Positions 44,798-56,180 of a DNA stretch of 64,000 bases are shown piece after piece. Source of the DNA: Bryopsis sp. KO-2023 (Eukaryota; Chlorophyta; Ulvophyceae; Bryopsidales; Bryopsidaceae); contig BSYQ01000014.1 in NCBI GenBank assembly GCA_030272585.1, positions 1,860,001 through 1,924,000 of the forward strand. The letters run 5' to 3'. A model generated the notes under the pieces. It was not told the DNA's origin. It worked only from the letters and a program-made list of their open reading frames with translations, and did no database searches. The position numbers and the translations under genes were made by a program. Each line of letters opens with the position of its first letter. Position 1 is the stretch's first letter.

Positions 44798-47707
44798 TCA
44801 ACAACAGCTCGATGAGGATTTTGATTTTGATTTTTTGGTCAAGTCTGGGGTGAATGTTGGGACATTGTTTGAGGTCGATCGGTGGCTTGTACCCTCTTCC
44901 TCCTCTTTTAAGCGTTGCAAAACAGATCGGGCTATGCACATGAAAACCTAATCCAACACACACACATACACAAACTTTCAGTCTTCTTTTTCTTTTCTTT
45001 TTTCTTTTTTTTGGGGGGTGGGGGGAAGGAGGGGGGTTCATTTTGAACTCAAATACATGAAGTGTTTTTGGCCAAAAACAATAGAGACCCTGTCAAACGA
45101 TTTCGGCTCATTTTCTTTTGGTCGTATTTTTCTAAAAATGGAGAGAACTGATGGTTTCACTTTTCAATGCTGGAAATAATTTTCTCTCTGTTAAGACAGA
45201 AAAAAAAAATCACAGAACAGGCTGCTATGTGTTTTTTTGTTTCTTTTTTTACCTCCTCGACATTGGAGCCCGTTTTTGCACTCGTTTCGAAAAATGGAAT
45301 CCCATATTCTCTGGCCAAGGCTTCTCCGCTTGCTTGGGAAACAGAGCGAACGTTGTCCTTCATATCACTCTTGTTGCCCACCAATATCTGGGGAAAAAAT
45401 ATATATTAATTAATTAACTAATTAATTAATTGCAAAAAGAAGAAAAAAATAAAACAAGAACTCGCTCAAATTTCATTGATAAAAGCAAAATAACCTCTTA
45501 CCCAAGGGAAGTTTGGAAAAGCCGGAAAAAAAATCCCAATGCATGAATAAAACTAAAAATCAACTGTAATTAAAAAAAATTGTTGAAGTTCTGTCATATC
45601 GCAAGTTTATTCGCTATTATTTTTTTAATAATAATAATTTATTTATTTATTTATTCTTAGGTTTTTTTTTGGGAGGGATTTATTTGAGGGTTAATTTTGG
45701 CCCGGTGTTACCTTGTTGACTTTTTCTGATGCATGCTGGTTAATGTTTTGAATCCAATTTCTGACGTTTTTGAAAGAGCCCTCGTCAGTGACATCATAAA
45801 CCAAAAGAATCCCCATCGCACCTCGATAATAGGCTAAAAACAACCCAACACAAAAACACACCAGTCAGTCCTCCTGCTTTTCATTTGTTTTAATCCTATT
45901 TAGCACATAAAAAAGGGGGGGGGGGGGTCTCTCAAACTCCAACGCTCCGGAATTAAGTATCGTGCGGTACTTCGCGTTTTTTTCTTTTTCTTCTTTTTTA
46001 TTCCATAAAGGAAATATCAAGCATCCAACTAACTACTATGTGTTTTTTCCCAAAATGAAGAAGTTGTGAAAAAAGCAAAAATTGGTGTGGTGTGATGCTT
46101 ACCAACACGCTCAAATGGGAAAAAATAGCAGAAACATAATCAGAATATTTGTGCAAGTCAATGAAACTCAGGCAAGGTCGCTGCAAAAAAGGGGGGGGAG
46201 GGGAATATATATAGATATGAATGAATGAATGTATCATTTACAATCTACAAAAAAAAATATATATATATGTGTGTATATTTTTATTTATATTTATATTTTC
46301 TCACCACTTGTGATGGTTCGGAATCGTTCTTGACCGGCGGTGTCCCAGATTTGGAGCTTTACCCATTTGTTGTCCAAATGGATATTCTTAATTTTGAAAT
46401 CGATCCTGCAATCACCACACACCGCTCGCATATTTTTGCCGTAGAAATTTCATTCATCCAACATATGGATAATTTCAAAATCCACTGTGTAAAATGAGTG
46501 AATTCAAGCCAGAACTGAAAATATTAACACACAACCTCCTAAAGCAGATATATTTAAAAAAAAAACAGAATTTCGTTTGTTTGCAAAACTTTTGATGGAA
46601 ACCTTGAAATCGAAGAAAAAGGACTCTCTGTTGTTCAAAAAACTAAAAAAAAAGACGACCTCATGTGTTTTTTTTTATAAAGTTTTACTCGTGTAACGTA
46701 ACAAATTTAACAAGCAACGATTTAAATTTTTCAAATCAAATTGGAAATCAAATCGCTGTACCCAATTGTAGTGATGAAACTCGTGGTGAAAGTGTCCTCT
46801 GAAAATCTCAAAAGCAGGCAGCTTTTCCCCACCCCTTTAAAACACATTTAAAAAAAAAAACTCAAAAAATCCGTTTCAACAAGTTGGTTGTGAATACTGC
46901 TCCTTTTGCTTCTCCATTTTTATAGCCCCCATACAGCACCAGATCAGTGGCCTTAACAAATACTCAACAAATAACCCCCCCAAAAAAAACTTGCGCCTCG
47001 AATCTGTTAATTTTAGCATCGATTGGAAATTTTGAAAGTGAATTCAATCCCCTTAATTTAAAAAAAAAAAACAGAAAAACAGAAAAACAGAAAAACAGAA
47101 AAAAATCTCCAACATATTCTCAATTTTGCCCAATTTTTGCGCCCAAATCTCAGAAAAAAAAGAGGAAAAACAAATCTGGATTTATGATAAGTAAAACAAC
47201 ACTGGTGGTAACCTATTTCTTAAAAATTCCGTTCAAATTTTGACTGAGGGGTAACCCAGGATATATAATTTCCTCTCCTCCTTCCCTCTCTTGAAACTAA
47301 TTGAAAAAAAATTGAAAAAAAAGAAAATTCCTCCAATATCTATACATATATCTCTTTCTTTAAAACAGAAAAAAAAATCATTGTTTCTCTTTCCTGTTTG
47401 CCTTGCTTTCGCTTGCTACCCTAACTTTTCCACTTTCTTTCCTTTCCTTTCATAGTTATTTTAAACAGATAAATAATAAATATGTTTATTTTTTATTTAA
47501 AAAAAATACAAAAAATAATACATTTCTTTATTTTTTTTTTGGGGGGGGGGAGACAGGGGGGAGGAGCAGATGGAGGAGTGGGACTAAAACGCTCATTAGC
47601 TTTTTAAATAAAGAGATTGCGTCTGAGAACAGAATTGAGTGCCTACCGCTGTCTCCGATAAGCAAAAGCTTGATGAGTACATCGTAGTCTTGACGACCCC
47701 TCGACAT
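44798..47707 (-). CDS. Rab8/Rab10-like small GTPase
   Basis: 213 aa in six exons: 47707-47647, 46834-46762, 46405-46305, 45833-45712, 45387-45253, 44947-44798, with all phases agreeing. GTP-binding motifs are complete: P-loop GDSGVGKS (18-25), TTIGIDFKI effector region, WDTAGQE (65-71, with the catalytic Gln), NKSD (124-127) and TSAK (154-157). [20 protein letters not shown] and [12 protein letters not shown] are typical of the Rab8/Rab10/Rab1 group. The protein ends SSSSCC, a double-Cys geranylgeranylation site. It would control vesicle traffic, by analogy from Golgi to plasma membrane. Introns are long for the window and full of homopolymers. The first intron (about 0.8 kb) splits the P-loop. 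Confidence 0.93.
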
Positions 47708-48326
47708 CTTGTGGAGCTCTCTACTTCTCGCTCAAATTACCGAGTGCTCTGTGGCGCGCAATTTGCCACGGATGCAACAAACCAACGATGAAGGAGCAGA
47801 ACCGGTTCGCGTGGATTAAACGAAAGACACCGAGCAGGGCTAGAACACCTCGAGATGGCCAGGGGGAGAGAGGGAAAAAAAACGCCCTTCCAGCAACGCT
47901 TCGCTGAGTTGATCGCCTTTACTTCTTTCCCAACGGTGCTGCGTCAAAAAAAAGCTGGTCGCATAGAGACAACGAAACTTCTCTGGACCAGAAGGGTTTC
48001 CCGATAGACGAGATATTTGTAAATCGTCCTTTTTCGGAGTTTACATAAGCAACGCGGAGTCTGACTTTGATGTTCGCAATCAAAACCCCACCCCAATTGT
48101 ACAGCAGCCGATTTTCTTGCGAAAATCGTCCCAGAAATCGATCTCCAGAAACGAAAAAAGGAATCCTGCATGGAATTCGGTTTTGCATTTTTTTCCAGTG
48201 GAACACTTTCATGAAAACCGTTTCGTTGCAAACCTGACCCCCCCCCCTTTTTCCCTCCTTGTGTTTTCAAATTAAATTTGGAATTTTCAGTCCATCCAAT
48301 TCAAATATATATATATATATATTTGA

Positions 48327-48472
48327 AAACACACACTCCATCACCTTGCAAGCTGATTTTTGGTCCTCTTGAAAAAGTGAAACACACACTCCATCACCTT
48401 GCAAGCTGATTTTTGATCCTCTTGAAAAAGTGAAACACACACTCCATCACCTTGCAAGCTGATTTTTGGTCA
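48327..48472 (+). repeat. 53-bp tandem repeat, about 2.8 copies
   Basis: The core ACACTCCATCACCTTGCAAG recurs at a constant 53-bp spacing (anchors 48336, 48389 and 48442). Copies are almost identical, so the array is young. Confidence 0.9.
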
Positions 48473-48579
48473 AAAAACTTTATGGTGTTACAAATATATA
48501 ATACAAAATACAGCTGATCATTGTTTCTGTGAAAACCCCTCAGAGTCCCCCGAACAACTTCTTCCCATGACTGATACAA

Positions 48580-48970
48580 ATCAAATTGTCTAGATCGAGA
48601 ACAGCTGTATGCCATTCAAGCCACAAAAACAGTGACTCATGATTTCTTCCATAAAATTTCTTATCCCTCACATGAACTCCCCAAAAGATCTTCACAGGAT
48701 TAGTCATCTAAATCGAGAACAGATTGTGCCGTTGAACTGCGAATCCCTCAGAAATTTCCCCTAAAATTCTTTCCATCAAATCGCGAACTCAAATCAGATT
48801 CTCTAAACCAAGAACAGCTTTGTGCTATCCAAGGTACAAAAACGAATCATGATTTCCCCCACAAAGATTTTCCTCCTCACTTGGAGTTTCCCCCAGAACT
48901 TCTTTCCTTGACCAGTTCGAATTCACACCCGGTTCGTCTAAATTCAGAACAGCTTTGTGCTGTTCAAAAC
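48580..48970 (+). repeat. Degenerate repeat, about four copies
   Basis: The motif TCTA(A/G)A..(C/A)(G/A)AGAACAG..TTGTGC recurs near 48588, 48707, 48806 and 48938, with partly conserved flanks (CAAAAAC, CATGATTTC). Copies are diverged and spacing varies around 100-130 bp. Confidence 0.6.
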
Positions 48971-49487
48971 AATACCAAGTCTTGCAAAAAAAAAAAAAAA
49001 GCAAGCTAGTCTTGCTTATTTTTTTCATCCCATTATTAGTTTTGTTGATACAGTACCATCAAATTTCCTGTACGCATTTGACAGGTTTCAAAGCATTTTT
49101 CCCAGTCAGCCAGTGACTCCAATCCAAACAGAAACCCACATCTCCTCCAAATCCACCATACCCAGCCGGAAGCAAGCCATCCAGAAAAAAACCCAACATA
49201 AAGTCAAGTCACCTGCATTACATCAATCGACACCATCAATCACAGACCAGAACAATTGAGCAAAAAACCAACAACACATGCAAGGATGCCGATCCATTTT
49301 CCTCACCTAGGAATCTCAGCTCTGGAAAGGATTCTGATCAGTATTGGGGATGCACCCCGCTCCATCCAGCGCGGGGTGCTGTGGGGACCTCCTAATCTAA
49401 CTGTCCCCCCCTTCCGGGGCTGGCAGAGGGAAAAAAAAAAGAAAAAACCCTCCACCAGCCCCTATCCCCTATCCTGTCACTTTCCTC

Positions 49488-52400
49488 TCAGCAGGGCTCA
49501 GGCCCTGCTGTCAATTCCACTATAGGCCCCTGTACCATCCGGGGCCTATATCGCAGCTCCTCCAGAGAGGCGGGGACAACCCTGTGTGTCTCCACCTGGT
49601 CCAATAGAGGACCCCTAGAAGTCCCCTGAGCAAGATTTTCCCAGTCGATGTCCTGGAAAAACTCATGCCCCTGCAGCTCCCTCGCCGATGGTCTATCCTC
49701 CTTTTTGACCTGCAAATGAGCATAGTGCTGTTCGATTTCCCATCCGAATTTCAGTGCTTTTTCTGCTGGTGCTTGATTTAAGTTGAAAACAGCTCATTTC
49801 ATACAATCCAATAGAAAAGGGTGAATAGCACTAGTCATTCTGCAGCTCAGATTTTTTTGACTCGCTCTTCCCACCTTGAACACCGCAGCGAAGAAGCTGC
49901 AGGCCTCTGGGCTGCGGTCCAATATGGAAGACACCCTCCATATTGCGTTGACCCACCAGGGGTCATGGACTCTTTCATCCTGGTGGAGAGGGGGGAAGGG
50001 AAAAGTGCCTACCAGCATGCGATACACCAGTACCGCATAACTCCAGACATCTGATCCCATGGTCTCGACCCCACCATCAGCCACCTCCGGTGCCTACAAG
50101 ACAAATCCATTTTTTGTTGTTGTTCCAGAGGAAAATTCTCTTCTCCAGTCACTGAATCGCTGTGGCTGTCATTTCTGATCAGAACTGGAAAACGGCAGAA
50201 TTATCACTTACCATGTAGAGTGTACCAGCTTGAAAGTTTTGGGCTGTGGGGGATCTGGTGGCCCAGCCAAGATCCCCCAATCGAATGTTTCCATCCAGAG
50301 AGACCAGAATGCTCTCCAGGGACAGGTCCCTGTGGATGATGTCCGCCTCGTGCAGCGTGGTCAATGCAAGCAAGATTTGAGCTGCAATGATCCTGAGACA
50401 CTATGGGAAATTCACCCCTGTGCGACCAAACTTGTAATGTCGCAGTGGAGTGTACAGAGTCGCGCACGCGACGTCAACGGTCGCACCCCTGTGCGCCCAG
50501 GTAGCCACCCATATTCGACCTAAAATTTAAAGTCGCACAGAGGTGACGTCTTTGATGCAGTCCCCAGTCGCAGAGACAAAAAACAGTCGCACCTGTGTGC
50601 GACACAAGTGTGTGCGACCGAAATATTGAGGTCGCAGAAGCTTTAGGTCGCAGGGGTGTGCGACCAGGTAGCCACCCATATGCGACCGAGACAAAAATCG
50701 TCACAGTTAGGTCGCAGGGGTGTGCGACCAGGTAGCCACCCATATGCGACCGAAACAAGAATCGTCACAATTAGGACGCAGGGGTGTGCGACCAGGTAGC
50801 CACCCATATGCGACCGAAACAAGAATCGTCACAATTAGGACGCAGGGGTGTGCGACCAGGTAGCCACCCATATGCGACCGGGGAGAAAGTCGTAAACATT
50901 AGGTCGTAGGGGTGTGCGACCAGGTAGCCACCCATATGCGACCGTTGGTTGTGTTGTGCGACTCGAATAGAGCCGTGGGAATTGAGTCGCACGGAGGTGC
51001 GACCAGACAACCGAAAAAACAACATTAAACTCATATTACATATCATTCCTTCCAACAATTCCCACCCAGAGCAAGGCAGAACATTCGTTAAAATTCATTC
51101 CAATTCCCATACAACTTCACCAGTGTATTTTTTTTCAATTTCACTGGCCCCAAAGTGGCCCTAAATTTGGCCGTTTCATCCAGTTGTGGCCCTTTTGTGG
51201 CCCCAATTTGTCCAAAAAAAATAGAATGTGGCCCCAACCTCAAAAACAAAAATTACAAGGCCTGATGTTTATATAGCATTTACTTAATGTTGTTGATTTT
51301 GATTTTTGTGGAAACTCGATTGATTTCTTGGATGTGGCCCAGGCCTTACAAACTTCGGGGGAATGTGGCCCTTTTGTGGCCCCAAATTCATCTTCTATTA
51401 AAACGTTTTGGCCCTTTTGTGGCCCCAAAATTTGCCATTCTGATTTTTTTGGGGGCCAAAATGGGCCAAAAGGGCCACAATGGGCCACAAAAATATACAC
51501 TGAACTTCACCATTCCAATCTTTCTCGATCAAAACACCCACCTCTCTTCCAATCTGAGTTTCTGTAGAAATTTTATATTCCCTGGTTCCAGCCAGTTCAA
51601 ACTTCTCAAAATCCATACCCCCCTCATCACACTTCCTTTCCCCACAGTGTAACCCCCCCTGCCACCCTTGATGCCCCCATCATACCACAGACATACCCCC
51701 TTCAAGAATAGGGAACCGGGGCAAACAGAGCACATCGGAATTCGTATCGTTATTTGCTCCCCACAACCGTGATTGCCGGCCACCTCTTCGGATCGTTGAT
51801 TGACTGCCCTTCATGCAGCTTTCCATTCTGACCACTGATACCCCTCCATTTTCTGAATACTCTGATTAGGCTGTGGAAGGCATAGGAAAACAAGAATTTC
51901 AGTCGACACTAGCTGAAATTTGGTGGAATTTCAGGCCACCAGCGTGTAGGCCTCTTCGAACAGGAAGCCGAGTATTAACACCGGAATGGCTGGGACGGCA
52001 TGTTGATAAAACATGTGATCTGCAGGCTCCCATTCCACAGCCAATTCTCGTAACATTTTGTCTTCTTCATCCAGGTCAGAATTCCCTTACAAAAATAACA
52101 AAAAGAAAAGGCTATCAGCGATGCATCCGTGGAGCTGGCCTGAACCACTGCACCACCCAACCCCATTTTTTTATCTATTCACATTCTTGTACACACCTCT
52201 TTCAAGCTTAGTCTGGCAGTTCAACTAACCATACGGTTTCTTCAGGCAAAACATTTCCAACTGTGAGTGAGTGCAATGCTTTTTCCTTTATTTCGTTGTT
52301 TTATTTTGAGTTGCTCCAAGGCTGAAAGCGTTGTGGATTCTACCCACAGTGGTGAATTAAACAAATGCAATTATCCCAATCGAACTGCTGGACAAAGCCG

Positions 52401-55400
52401 GAAAAAAAAAATAAAAAATAAAATAATATCTGAGGAAAACCTGAGAATGCTTTCAGCCAAAACAACTTACAGAAGCCAGCGAGACCGATCATCAACGCAA
52501 GTTGCTGTTTACGGAGCATCAATTTCCCGAAAATTTGCACATCGAAAGCCACCTCCAGCAAAATCAGCGAAAAGCAAATCCAGGTGATAAGGAAAACCAC
52601 GCCTTGAAGCACACCCCCAGAACAAGGGACAAAAACTGCGAAACACAGACGCACCTGAAACCAAGTCAAAAACACATGATAGGCGCCAAAAAAAACCCAA
52701 TTCTTTCATGAGCGAGCATGTGAAAAAATTGCAAGCAGCTTCCTGTTGCCCTTTCAGATCCTTGATTATGGAGGGTTTCCGCAGCTGCTTGCCATTGGCC
52801 AAACTTTGTCCAATGCACAACTGTGAATTCGACTTTTGAAGTAGGTGTTGATGGCAGAAAAAATGGAATATACACACACACACAATATTTCCAGGAAGGG
52901 CATAAATTTTCAGCAGACAGTGACTGAGCTGCTACTCACTTGGATCGCGTGGACAAGCGTGACTAATAGATTGGAGCGGAGCCTCATCCAGCTATAGCTT
53001 TTCAGGGAAACTATTCCAGCCAGGCTTAATCCCCATAGGACAAGCGGCAACGGAATCATGTGCCAAAATGCAATTAGAAACGGAGTTTTCACCAGCCGAG
53101 CGCATCTCTGTCGCAAACAAAATAAAGCCACTCTTCACCTTACAGCGAAAGGCTTGTTTTTTGGGATTGCATGTTCCTATCTTCCTTCTTGCAATGATGA
53201 TTGTCACTTTTTTTCGCACTGAGAATTGTTATGTTTGCTTATTTCCAGGAACAGGCTGGAAGTCGAAGGGAAACAAAGATCAAAAAACGACACATATTTT
53301 GAAGCTTTTTCTGCAACAAAATACACAGCTGGATCTGCATCCTATCTTTCTGATTTTGCTTGGCTATAAGCAACTCCCAGGCCCCACCCCCCAAACATCA
53401 TTAATAAAATAAAACATTAGAAAATCTTGTTTGACAGGACACCCCCCCTCCCTCGTTTTTACCTTTTCCCAGTTTTTTTTCAATTTGATCAAAGAGGGTT
53501 TCTTACTTTTGGTTTTTTTATTTTAAACCATAATCAGCTTCCCAATTACAAACCAAAACAATTACCTCCAGCAGCACCAGCCCAGCGGGTTGGCAGGCAG
53601 CATACACAGCCAAGAACACGTAATACTTAGAGCCTTGAATCACTCGTCCCACTGCTTCAAAATCCTGGTCTTCCGCTTCGACACTCCCTTCCACTCCAAG
53701 GCCCCCCCCTTGCTGCAACTTTCTCTTTCATTCGTTCGGAGTTTTTCCCTTCTCAGCTTGCTCCTACAAAGCTTTTTGAAAGTAGTCCTGACCGGCTTTC
53801 CGCAGCGCCTCTCTTTCGGAGGCTTCGCCATCATTCGACTCCATTTGCAATCTGGCAAGCCCCCCCAACCACGGAAGCCAAGGAAAAATCCCTGACGAAC
53901 AGAGCCGCGTCTTGAAGCAGCTTTCTCGTGGGGGCGCTGCGACAGTAGGCGCTGGGCTGGAAGCAGGGTGCCGAAGAAAATGAGACCAAAACGTCGTATA
54001 GGTTTTATTGTTGCAGTGATTAGTCATATCGCTGCTGGCAACGGATTCTGGGGGGAAGAAGAAAAAAAAATACAAGTCGCACACGCTGTGCGACTAAAGT
54101 GAAAGTCGCACATCGTGTGCGACCTGTTTGTTTCCCGGTGCGACCTTATCAGTTCAGTCGCACATCGCGTGCGACCTGCTTGTTCTCCGGTCCCCGACCC
54201 ACCCTGACGACTGTGTCGTCGCATAAGAAAATGCTCCAATTTTCATCAGAGCTTTCAGAAGGGACGTCTGGGAGTCGAACCCAGATACGCCGAACGTCCC
54301 CGAAGCGTTAACCACTCTTTCGCTTCGTGGAAAGCGGCTTTGGCTTTCCAACCCTGTGCGACCGTATTTTCGCACGGTCGCACAGGGGTGGATTTCCCAT
54401 AGTGAGACATTCACACCAGTTCAACATCTAGCTGACCTTTAGTTTTCTTCAACACCAGTGTCAGTTTTCATGACAATCAACCAGCATCCATCTGGTGCAG
54501 CAGGGCTGGCTACACAATAGTATCCCCACACTCAGTGGACATAGGCTGCAACCTTGCTGGGTTTAAACTAGCAAGAGCAGCATCACACCTCAAGAACCAA
54601 AAGATGGCTCTTTAAGTCTATCCCCAAAACCATCCACTCCTTTCCGCACTTACTTGCAGGCCTCCAGCGTCACTGATGCGTCGTCCGCGAAATACGCCCC
54701 GAGTTCGCCTCCCGGACAGAATGCCTGAAGAAAACAACCGACGACTCAGACTCGAAGAAAGACCATGGCACATGCGTACAGAAAATCAAGTGTTAATCCT
54801 TAGGAACGATAACTCACCGTGAGAATAAAAATGCTGTAGGCGTCGCGAAAGCCGAAACCAGGAAGAAGGTAAGCGCATTTTTGGGCCAGGGAGGTGGTGA
54901 CAAAAAGCTCACACCACGCGCTCTTGATCGACTCCTGTGGACTCCACGAGGAAAATGGCACCATTTTCTCGTAGAAATGGTCACCTGTGCTGGGACAGGT
55001 GACCACCCTCCTGATGCCACTCGCAATGAACCTCATCTCACGTTGTGGGATGAGGTGCGCGAAGCTCTGCGAGGTGCAGGAATAAATAAACATCCAGACG
55101 TATAATCCATGCACCCATCCTAATTTTCGAGCACGACAGCATGACACTCACGACCCACACCTGTATGGTGAGCCGTGTCATCTCCTGCACCGAATTGCTT
55201 CGGTGGTGGGCTTGTATCGTCGGGGAGCTGGGCACGTCGTCATGAGCCGACCCTTGCGGGGGTTTGTCCTTCGCGACGACAGGTTCCTCGTCGCTCGTGT
55301 TCTCGGCTCCGCTCTCTTCCAGCCCCCCTTGCTGGTCGTTTTCGTCGACCACGACGTTCTCCTCCCTTCGCCGACGACGCCCATGGTTCAGGCGGAGCAG

Positions 55401-55448
55401 GACAGTGACGGTGAGGAGTATGCCACCGACCGTCAGTGTCCTGATCAT
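49488..55448 (-). CDS. Membrane-anchored protein kinase or pseudokinase, intron bearing a transposon
   Basis: 409 aa in six exons: 55448-55161, 55066-54818, 54724-54654, 50392-50212, 50093-49875, 49709-49488; phases 0, 0, 2, 0, 0. An N-terminal hydrophobic anchor (GGILLTVTVLLRL) is followed by a basic stop and an acidic, disordered linker. The kinase fold is clear: DHFYEKMVPF (candidate strand-3 Lys, 130), AFCPGGELGAYF hinge, LTTLHEADIIHRDL, GDLGWATR in place of DFG, GTLYMAPE, SDVWSYAVLVYRMLVGTFPF and a final RPSAREL helix. No glycine loop is visible. The catalytic loop is HRDLSLES, so the usual Lys and Mg-binding Asn are both Ser (227, 230). Intron 3 holds the 4-kb CACTA-like element, leaving the flanking exons in phase. 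The start is the first Met before the TM segment; upstream exons are possible. Confidence 0.78.
50399..50427 (+). repeat. Left terminal inverted repeat
   Basis: 29 bp starting CACTATGGG. It pairs with 54376-54404 with one mismatch (T versus C at the 14th base). Confidence 0.9.
50647..50945 (+). repeat. 64-bp subterminal tandem repeat, about five copies
   Basis: Units start GTCGCAGGGGTGTGCGACC (or GACGC/GTCGT variants) at 50647, 50711, 50775, 50839 and 50903, an exact 64-bp period. Each contains AGGTAGCCACCCATATGCGA. A further degenerate unit lies at about 50480-50520. Each unit contains GTCGCA/TGCGAC half-sites that also occur in the terminal repeats and near the right end. Confidence 0.92.
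51150..51500. repeat. GGCCCTTTTGTGGCCCC repeat cluster
   Basis: The motif GGCCCTTTTGTGGCCCCAAA and variants recur directly (51188, 51367, 51410) and in reverse complement (51448-51490, GGGCCAAAAGGGCCACA). Inverted copies could pair into hairpins. It lies inside the transposon next to the 3' end of the cargo gene. Confidence 0.75.
51931..53700 (-). CDS. Polytopic membrane protein gene inside the transposon, partial model
   Basis: Supported exons: about 53700-53566, 53107-52940, an uncertain one about 52845-52700, 52654-52471, and 52085-51931 ending in a stop. Splice sites are canonical and the phases I can check agree. The product has several hydrophobic stretches: YYVFLAVYAACQPAGLVLLE, TPFLIAFWHMIPLPLVLWGL and GVLQGVVFLITWICFSLILL. 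A tail follows with WNSDLDEEDKMLRELAVEWE and ends FEEAYTLVA. The helix spacing and the late VPCSGGVLQG segment faintly resemble a seven-TM receptor C-terminus, but I cannot assign a family. The 5' end is unresolved: an 8-base G-run (on the coding strand) near 53705 separates two frames. It does not resemble a transposase, so it is probably captured host sequence. Confidence 0.5.
54262..54328 (-). other. tRNA-like sequence inside the transposon
   Basis: On the minus strand, AAGAGTGGTTAACGC resembles a tRNA D-arm (A box). CTGGGTTCGACTCCCAG is a perfect T-arm with B box, followed by ACGTCCC. The matching 5' acceptor strand GGGACGT sits between the two instead of before the D-arm, so no normal cloverleaf forms. 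It could be a decayed tRNA, a SINE remnant or a minihelix. Confidence 0.35.
54376..54404 (-). repeat. Right terminal inverted repeat
   Basis: Reverse complement of the left end with one mismatch. It is followed directly by the AGA target duplication. Confidence 0.9.
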
Positions 55449-56180
55449 CGTTCCCAACGCAAGATTGCCAGAGTCAGGGAAAACCAAAAAACTCTGTGCG
55501 CCAGTAAACCACTGTCGTTCCCAGACACAAGTGCTGGTTTTGCGTGTTTGCTTGCCCTGCAGCGAGTTTCTGGACTCGTACTCCAGTCCGACGGATTACT
55601 AATGGTGGCTCCAAGCAGAGAAGCCAAGCAGAGAATTGTCTCGAACACAATATGCTCGTTTGTTTGTTTGAACGCACCCAACTTGGCCTTGAAGGCAAGT
55701 GGTGGTCTGTGTACCTGATAAAGTAGCAAGGAAGGAAATGGAGAGATAAGGGGGCAGGTGTGCGTACAAGCTTGGAGAATTGGCCAAATATTTATTCAAA
55801 CTTCGATGGGCAGGCATGGATCCATCCTTTTTTGGTATTGAACAAGGGCACCCGTACAAGTTTGGGTAGAACTAGCTGCTGCAAGATTGGTTGTCTAGTC
55901 TGCTAGTGTAATCTGGGCGCAAATTTGGTAGACTGCTGTTCCAGAGAAACAACATGCGTGAGTTGCTCCCATGCATGTGACAGACATGCACATATATGCA
56001 TGTTTTCATTATCCCACCCGCCCAACCCTGTTTCTTGCGCCCAGCAATTGGCTTTCCTTTCTGGTGGCTTTTTCATGTCCAAACTGAACAGGAATTCCAG
56101 AGCACGAGCCCACGTAAGAATCCCATTAAAAAGTTTGTTTCACGAGCACATGCTTCAAATAGTTGGCCTGGTTTCCCCGA
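55449..56180. other. Region upstream of the kinase gene, no gene resolved
   Basis: Contains the likely promoter of the leftward kinase gene and the 3' flank of the leftward unknown ORF that ends at 56181. Minus-strand open frames near 55445-55729 could be an upstream kinase exon, but no splice signals decide it. Confidence 0.35.

Larger units (their letters stand above)
47708..49487. other. Intergenic region with tandem and dispersed repeats
   Basis: Upstream of the Rab gene and downstream of the kinase gene. No gene is seen. It contains a TA microsatellite at about 48305-48322, a 53-bp tandem repeat, and a set of four degenerate, more widely spaced repeats up to about 48970. Confidence 0.55.
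50399..54404. mobile_element. CACTA-like DNA transposon with cargo gene
   Basis: A 4006-bp element. Its ends are inverted repeats starting CACTATGGGAAAT and matching over 29 bp with one mismatch. Both flanks carry the 3-bp duplication AGA (50396-50398, 54405-54407). CACTA termini, a 3-bp target duplication and subterminal repeat arrays are the hallmarks of the CACTA/EnSpm (CMC) superfamily. Inside are a 64-bp tandem array near the left end, GTCGCAC-type half-sites near both ends, and exons of a membrane-protein gene on the minus strand. I see no transposase-like exons, so it is probably non-autonomous. It lies in intron 3 of the kinase gene, in the same orientation as the cargo gene. Confidence 0.82.

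Noticed and set aside
50392-54440. CACTA element inside a kinase coding exon
   Set aside because: At first the exon seemed to start at about 54427. The phase of the preceding donor fits only an acceptor at 50393-50394, so the element is intronic.
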